A stretch of DNA of 64,000 nucleotides from Pyxicephalus adspersus (Eukaryota; Chordata; Amphibia; Anura; Pyxicephalidae). Shown here in pieces: positions 57,964-64,000 of this stretch. Position numbers and translations under genes: made by a program. The notes beneath the pieces were generated by a model that was given only the letters and a program-made list of their open reading frames with translations, searched no databases and was not told where the DNA came from. The DNA is taken from NCBI RefSeq assembly GCF_032062135.1, contig NC_092862.1, forward strand, positions 42,935,802-42,999,801. Direction: 5' to 3'. The stretch's first letter is position 1; each line of letters opens with the position of its first letter.

Positions 57964-59768
57964 AACATTGTTTTTTATGATCTCATAGAACATAAATGAA
58001 TTTTATATTTGGTAAAATAGGTGATTGACTACTGCATGATACACTTCTAGGGTAACCTAGAAAGTCACATCAAAATTATAAGAAAGGGAATAATAAGAAG
58101 AAAGGGAAAAGGGGTCTGGGAAGTGCCTAAACGTAGCAAGGTAACAAAAAGCAAGCAAACACTTTTAGCATACAGTGGTAGATTTGATACATGGTATACA
58201 ATATGCCACCAAGCACTACATGATGGCATGATAAAAATGATGTGCTTAGGTGACTTATACATAAAGTATTCGTTATATTCTGAAATGAAAGACTATGGTG
58301 TTTGGCAGCATTGGTAAAACCCAAATGTATCTGTTGCATTTTTGAGGGTGTTAGTACAATTTTGACCCCAGCTTGGATTTAAATTTTGATCAGTGCCCCT
58401 ACAAGGGCATTTCTCCTCACTTACAGTCAGGATAGGAAAGGATGGGAATCACAGACAAAAACAAGGACTCGTTTTTAGTTGAGAGAGAAGAAGAAATGGA
58501 ACTTCCTAGATTTTTTTATTGGCTTCCTGAGCATGTTTTAAAGCTGTTTGACTTCCTGTTCCCATGACAGTGACATTTCCTATTTTTGTGTGGGCATTAT
58601 AGACACAGGAAAAGGGGTATAGTGGGGTTACAGACAGAAGTAAAAACATAAATTTCATCTCTTCCTCAGTGTGCCCAAGGTAGCTTAGTGAGCAGACTGT
58701 TCTTAAAAATTAGCTTTACTATAACCCTACCACCGTTGTTTTTCATTTCAGCACAACAACAGAGTTGTAATGAATGGAAGCAATACTAGTAATATCTGTG
58801 ATGCCCTCAGGTTGGCCACACAGACCTAAATGAGATTTAGAGATACGTTTTCTACTTTATTGGTTTGGAAGATTGGAATGGAAGTACATTGCCTATCCTT
58901 TATTTTAGCTATTCTTTAAGGAATATACTGTGTGCATATTTGCTGCACATTACACTTTACAAAGTTTTCTGTGGCACAGATATAGTAACAGTGATTGAAC
59001 AAGTTCAGGCAACAATCAAAAACTCTTCAGAAGATATTGTTTGATTTATAATGATTTCCTGAGTGCTGTGAAGAGGAGACACTTCCTTCCTTTCTATTAA
59101 CAAATATCAGCCCACCATTTTATCTCTCTGTACAAACAGAATTGTTTATTACTCTAAATCTATCTCTTATTATATTCCCCAATTACCTCATTACCTTTCC
59201 ATACAATTCATTGCTACACTGAAATGTAGGCACACTGGAAAGACAGAATAGATGGATGTTACATACTCAGTGCAGGATGCCAAGATATGCCGGGTATTCC
59301 AGTCTCCTTACAGAAAGCCCATTTAGTTGTCAGTTGTATTGACAAACATTTTTATTTGTTTAGGCATTAGATTGGATAAAGCCTATTTTGCAAAAATGTC
59401 ACATTATAGTTATTCACCTTAGTAATTTTTTTTATTTATGACAATAATGTGCTTCTTTTCTGGGAGCTGGTTCTGTGTGTGACGAAAACACTGATTGGCT
59501 TTTTAGACAGAGGCAACCAATCAGTGCATCTATTGCACATAAAACTTGCCCTTTGACTGGAGAAGTGGAAATGTCAAAGAAGATGCTGTGTTGTGCGTAA
59601 AAGTATATTTTAGGGCTGTGAAGTTTCTTTCAATATGAGAGCTACACTTTAGATACATTAGGTCTGCTTTGGGGATAAAATAATGTTGAATATTTAGTTT
59701 GCTAAGATGGAAAAAATAAATACCACCCAATGAAAAATGCATTCCTGTTTTACACATACAATATCAAC
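57964..59768. other. No gene recognised; small inverted repeat
   Basis: Frames at 58065-58339 overlap on both strands and lack motifs. Near 59488-59524 a CTGATTGGCT word faces AACCAATCAG, a short hairpin. Confidence 0.4.
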
Positions 59769-59879
59769 TTATTATTATTTTTATCTTCTACTTATAAAGT
59801 GCCAACATTAAACCGGGGATGCCGATGACGAAATAAGTACAAACAGTAACTCAAGAGTAGAGAACCCTGCCCAGTCTAG
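59769..59879 (-). repeat. L2-like LINE 3' tail, antisense, decayed
   Basis: TTATTATTATTTTTAT, then TTATAAAGTGCCAACATTA, then TACAAACAGTAACTCAAGAG and AGAACCCTGCCCAGTCTAG: the reverse complement of the L2 tail landmarks in the correct order. Tail only. Confidence 0.65.
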
Positions 59880-60443
59880 TTTTTGATCCAAAGGATAACT
59901 ACTTTAAAGTCACATTCTATTTTATTCACATTTTAATGTTTATCAACCACTTCACTCTATGGAAGAATTATTTTAATATTTCTGCTATGGACATATAGTT
60001 GATTCTGAAATAACTTTCTTGTTACTTAAGGTAACTAATAAATACAAAGTATTAGGATTCAAAATACTTTGTTTTGCGGATTTTGTCTTGCAAAAATGAT
60101 TTTATTTCAAATTTTTAGACAAAAAATATACGAAATAACACTTTTTTTCAACTTTGCCACAGTGTTAGTTAAAAACAAATTGTTACTGTAGATGGAAAGA
60201 ATACCGGTAACTTTCATTCTACAATTTTGTGTAAACTGACACTGAAAGTATTTTTTTTGGCAAAAAACACTGCAAAGTCTTTTACAAATGAAAATTTTCC
60301 CAATTTTGCATTTTAAAAGCACTAAGAACAAGCAAAACTAAAAAACGTATTTATTGACGGTTAGAAAAATGAATTAAAACAAAAGAGAAGAATTATTACG
60401 ACAGAATGGGGTAAACTAAGATGGGAGGTAGGTTAATGGGAGG
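59880..60443. other. No gene recognised
   Basis: AT-rich DNA; the minus frame 60107-60331 has no domain. Confidence 0.4.
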
Positions 60444-60918
60444 TTAAAGAGGAACCAAAATCCAAAAGTCCCTAATACGAAATAAATCCACTTACCTTCA
60501 ATCCCGCAGGGCAGTCTGATCTCTTCGGAGGTCTCTTGCATCCTGCACTGCATCGTCCTGGCATCCGTCCGTGAGCCGGCTCCCAGGGCAACGGAATCTT
60601 CCCCTTTTCTTCCTAGTTCTTCTTCCTACGTCACCTGGCCCAGGCGCGACATCGGGTGACGTAGGATGAAAAAAAACTTGGCGATCTCGCTGCGCATGTG
60701 TGAGATCGGCAAATTTTTTTGCGAGATGCTCAGGCATGTGCAGAAAGAGCACCCAAGAGCTTTGTGCTCCCATTCATTCTCGATCGCCTAGGTGGTCGGA
60801 AATTAGGGGGCGGTGCTGCACCTTTTTTTTAATAATAAACAGGTGTTGCACTAAAAAAAAAAAAAAAGAAAAACGAATTTTCACTTAACATAAAAGGGTT
60901 GTTTACCCTTTGTTACTT
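60444..60918 (+). mobile_element. TTAA-bounded non-autonomous DNA element, right end truncated
   Basis: TTAA (60444-60447) begins TTAAAGAGGAACC. The body has CCACTTACCTTCAATCCCGC, CCTACGTCACCTGGCCC, CATCGGGTGACGTAGGATG and TGCGCATGTGTGAGATCGGC, and ends in the hairpin AAAAGGGTTGTTTACCCTTT. The terminal CTTTAAG of the copy at 38953-39479 is missing, so the right end is cut. It is rich in CpG. The minus frame 60498-60773 (91 codons) lies inside and is not a gene. Confidence 0.65.
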
Positions 60919-61359
60919 TGTTCTGCAGAAGGATTACACAGTACATACAATTGTTGTTATGTTACTTTGTGCCTCTTTACCTCACATCTAACCAGTGTTT
61001 AGAAACAGGAGTTTGTGCTGTTCAATTATTAAGGTGAATTGTCACTCTGCAAGGGATGTTTCACTAAGCTTAGTGAACGTGGTTAAAATTATCTTTGCAA
61101 AAAATTGCCTGGTCTTCATTAGAATTGGGAGATTTTGGCTATTCTTCATTGGCTGGGCAGGGATAACACAACTCCTGTGCATGTGCAAATTTGTGCCAAG
61201 ACTGTACTTTGTGCTTGTCACAGTGTAGAAACAGAAGGAAGTACTGATAGGCTACGAGAAAGATGTTTGTCAGAAATTACTTCATAGTGTCTTCTGTCAC
61301 CCTTTCTTGCTAAGTGAACTTTACCTTCAAAGATAATTTACAGGTTCAGTTCAAAGGCT
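60919..61359. other. Possible foldback-repeat debris
   Basis: TTTCACTAAGCTTAGTGAAC (61049-61068) is a near-perfect palindrome and CTAAGTGAAC recurs near 61312. This resembles the ends of the foldback at 31096-31273. Frame 60995-61228 has no domain. Confidence 0.35.
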
Positions 61360-61489
61360 TTTAATGTATTTTTTTTAAAGCATTAAAGCATTAAAGGTAA
61401 AAAGTAAAAACAAAACTACAAGGAGGCAGGTTTATTGCAGAAGGAACAGGCAATGATCCTTCAATTTTTTTTTAACTTTAGTTCTGCTT
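61360..61489. mobile_element. Short TTAA-type element remnant
   Basis: TTTAAAGCATTAAAG near the left, TTATTGCAGAAGGAACAGG inside and TTAACTTTAGTTCTGCTTT at the right, the same right end as at 31860-31884. Too short and worn to fix its borders. Confidence 0.4.
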
Positions 61490-63504
61490 TATAATATGTT
61501 GGTAGGCAGCTTCCAATTGATTTCTCGACTATGTCTGTAAGTGGCATGCATATAGCAGTGCCCGGCAAGCTAGTTTGAGGTCAGCCCCAGGGGAATGAAG
61601 GTGGGTAATAGTCACAAAAATATATACCTTCGATCTGTGATTCATCCCCCTAACAGAGGATGCCATTTATAAGGTACTCTGAAAGTCAAATAGATAGACA
61701 CAAAATATGAATATAGATTGCTCTTTTTAGTGCCAATGTTCTGCAAGCACATACCGGCTCCAAAAGAGAGTTTGTGAACATTATTCTTTAAATGTACTTT
61801 TTTCTTTTTCACTCTTGTTATTAAAAGAAATATGCAATACTGTATGTCACACCTAGCAGTATTTTACAACAGTTAGGTTTTATTTGAATTGTTCCCTTCA
61901 GTGTATGCATATTATATCTTTACAGCATATTTCACATGTTACATTCAATAAAATGGTAGAATTTGTTTTGCGTTATGATATTCAAATTTAGTTTTTTTAC
62001 AAAAGCATCTTACTATATGGAAAGAATAAGATCCACTTTTTATCTGAATAGGCATTGGCTGAGCAAGATTGTTCTTTTATACTCGGTACTGAAAGCAGCA
62101 TTAAAATAATGTATCTTGCAACTAGCATTTTAAGAAGGTATCTAACATGATTCGGTACTATGAGCAAGGGAACAATTTTATGGGAAATAGCTACTTCCAT
62201 ATCTAAGTAATCGACAGATGCAATCCAAAACTGCCAGGTTGGAAAAAATTGGTATATTGAAGGGGCTTTCTGGAGAATTAGCTATGCTTTCTAAAAAGTA
62301 AGCTTCTTTTATTTGAAACCACTGCAGCTGCAAGAAGAAGAATTCACTCTGCAAAATCAATGCACACTTGTCTTGTTTAGTTTTTTGTCTGAAGAGCTGA
62401 AACAAAAGTATAGGAAGAGCTGGGAGTTTTCACATGCATCTTAATAGGATGTCTTTTCTGGGATGCTTTGATGTGAATATTAAATTGCAATGCAGAAATG
62501 TATTAATTTAAATAAATTTCATTCTTTAAATACTGCCGTTTCTTCAGCACTTGCTGGCAATATAATTTGCATAATGCATTTTACAAGTGTAAAAGGGATG
62601 CATATATGTCTATTAAAATAATCAACATAAAAAGACAAGTTATACTAAAAAGACTAAATTATAAATAAAATATGACTATGCTTCTTTAAAAAAATATTAT
62701 TTTGTTTCTATAAAGTGAATCCTTGGGGCGTTCTGTTTTTTTTAGGTCCTAGATTAGTAGTAGTAATCGAATATAAAGCTATGTGGTCACTTGGTAAAAG
62801 CTAAGTCATGCTGCATAAAAATATGTCTAGACACATGTTCAATGTTTTATTTTTACCCAGCTGTAGCAAATGCAATCAAATTCTAAATCAACATATTGCA
62901 GATCTAATTGTCATGGAAATTTGGAGGTTAGTTTACTGAAGGTCTAAGCGATAGTAACACAGAAATGATGACCTGAGATTTACCAAAGGGACTCTGATAT
63001 GTTCTGCCTTGCACACTGATGTAACATTTAGATTCATCAAGGAAACTGATAATAATAATTTCAATCACTGACTGTCGTTCACAGTTTTCATGGAGTATTC
63101 TACAAATAAAAGAAAACTGGTCCATATATGTGGTTCTTTAAAAAAAGAAATTATTTTCTATTATATGGACATCTTCATTTATTGGACCCTTTTTTGGGAA
63201 AGGATAGGCGGTATTATGTACCTTTATACTTATTTCCTGGAGTAAGGGGAGGCTATCTGGGTGCCTCTTTGTTGTTACATATTCTAACAAGCTCCTCTCC
63301 TGCAATCCACTGTAAAGATTTGAGGGTTAGGATGTGGGTAATAAGCACTTTCCCTCAACTATACAGTGCCCTGCTGTTGAGAGAAGGCTTGTGGCTTGGT
63401 GTGGGCAATAAGGGGTCAAGAGCTTGTTGGCTACTTTTCTTGTGTACCCAGGCACCATGGAGAGGAGATGTGGTTTGCTGACCATCTTGGTTACACATCT
63501 TTCA
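61490..63504. other. No gene recognised
   Basis: AT-rich DNA. The plus frame 63128-63481 (117 codons) is the longest here; its product (hydrophobic, tryptophan-rich) matches no family I know. It runs up to the MITE that follows. Confidence 0.35.
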
Positions 63505-63680
63505 GCAGAGAAGCTGGGTGATCCAGCAAACCTGGTATGGATTTCTTCAAGGTCATTTGCTATTTGGTAGCAAATGTTTTGAATCCTGGACCAGATCAAT
63601 TCCAAGTTTTCTGGGTCACTCAGCTTCACTGATGTAAGTGTATCCTCTCCAGCCTTGGAGAGCTTTAATAAATCAGACCC
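63505..63680. mobile_element. Foldback MITE (GGGCCTGATTTATT family)
   Basis: GAAGCTGGGTGATCCAGCAA on the left faces TCTGGGTCACTCAGCTTCAC on the right, with CATTTGCTATTTGGTAGCAA at the centre. The right end CTTTAATAAATCAGACCC is the family terminus. The left terminus is truncated. The minus frame 63327-63629 is due to this palindrome and its flank. Confidence 0.72.
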
Positions 63681-64000
63681 AATGCTGGTAAATGACTTTC
63701 ACACATTTTTTACACATTGGCTGAAGTATATTTTCTGACTACCAAAACAAGTATACTGCCTGTCTTAATTTCTTTTGGAGCTGGGCATCTAGCATAATAA
63801 GGCAAAGGGTTCAAATCTGTCCATACCTAGTTTATTCAAACAGCTGTTGTCTGGGTTTTCAATGCAGGGACATATCGTAAATAATATAATATTATATATT
63901 TTTTATGCTAACTCTTGTTTGCATATAAAAGGGTCAATCTTCCTTCTTTCCCACTTCCTATCTCATATGTGTAAGCTGCACAATTTGTATAAAAATAGAA
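63681..64000. other. No gene recognised
   Basis: AT-rich DNA up to the window edge. GGTTCAAATC near 63810 resembles a tRNA B box, but no A box or cloverleaf could be built around it. Confidence 0.4.

Noticed and set aside
63128..63481. 117-codon frame with hydrophobic and tryptophan-rich product
   Set aside because: No signal peptide pattern or family that I can support; no splice or promoter context.
63795..63830. Possible tRNA B box (GGTTCAAATC)
   Set aside because: No matching A box and no cloverleaf could be drawn.
1..64000. CRISPR array, operon or prokaryotic defence system
   Set aside because: No regularly spaced identical repeats, no Shine-Dalgarno-led gene runs, and the repeat content is vertebrate.

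Overview
This 64 kb window is AT-rich vertebrate nuclear DNA that I read as intergenic or deep-intronic sequence, most likely from an anuran amphibian. The frog call is inference. It rests on recognisable repeat families: L2-like LINE tails with the GCGCTATATAAATCC-type 3' end and ATT-rich microsatellites, Tx1/L1-like LINEs, and many terminal-inverted-repeat MITEs. I found no convincing host protein-coding gene, rRNA, tRNA or CRISPR array. Nearly all open frames are 60-110 codons of chance or repeat-derived sequence.

Layout. 0-4.2 kb: mostly unique AT-rich DNA with one L2 3' tail. 4.2-8.66 kb: a probable antisense retrotransposon tail, then a plus-strand L1/Tx1-like LINE with 5' region, ORF1 (coiled coil and RRM-like) and ORF2 reverse transcriptase, broken by stops, frameshifts and deletion of most of the endonuclease. 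10-12.6 kb: a Tc1-like relic, an L2 tail, a TTAA-flanked element and a foldback MITE. 15.8-27.3 kb: scattered MITEs, Tc1-like and L2 tails, a degenerate minisatellite, a 240 bp hAT MITE with an 8 bp target duplication, and part of a second hAT-like foldback family. 31-39.5 kb: two TTAA-type elements, a Tc1/mariner transposase relic, and a nested block (36.1-38.7 kb) where an antisense L2 is split by a 784 bp solo LTR with a 5 bp target duplication and by a sense L2 with its YADD motif. 42-49 kb: three copies of a CAGGTAGTCCCC-ended MITE, a Tc1 transposase C-terminus with its terminal repeat, and a compound TG/TA/CA microsatellite. 49.7-50.66 kb: an hAT transposase pseudogene. 51.4-52.97 kb: an antisense L1/Tx1-like LINE that lost its catalytic RT segment. 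54.0-54.9 kb: an 845 bp hAT-type non-autonomous element with an 8 bp target duplication and strong internal palindromes. 56-64 kb: more foldbacks, a 167 bp TTAA-bounded MITE, another L2 tail and a TTAA-type element.

No genes act together here in the operon sense. The biology is that of a transposon graveyard with a readable order of insertion at several points. The one possible host feature is a 57 bp stop-free segment with splice-like borders at 46465-46521, which I rate as weak. All family names come from remembered motifs and termini, not database searches.
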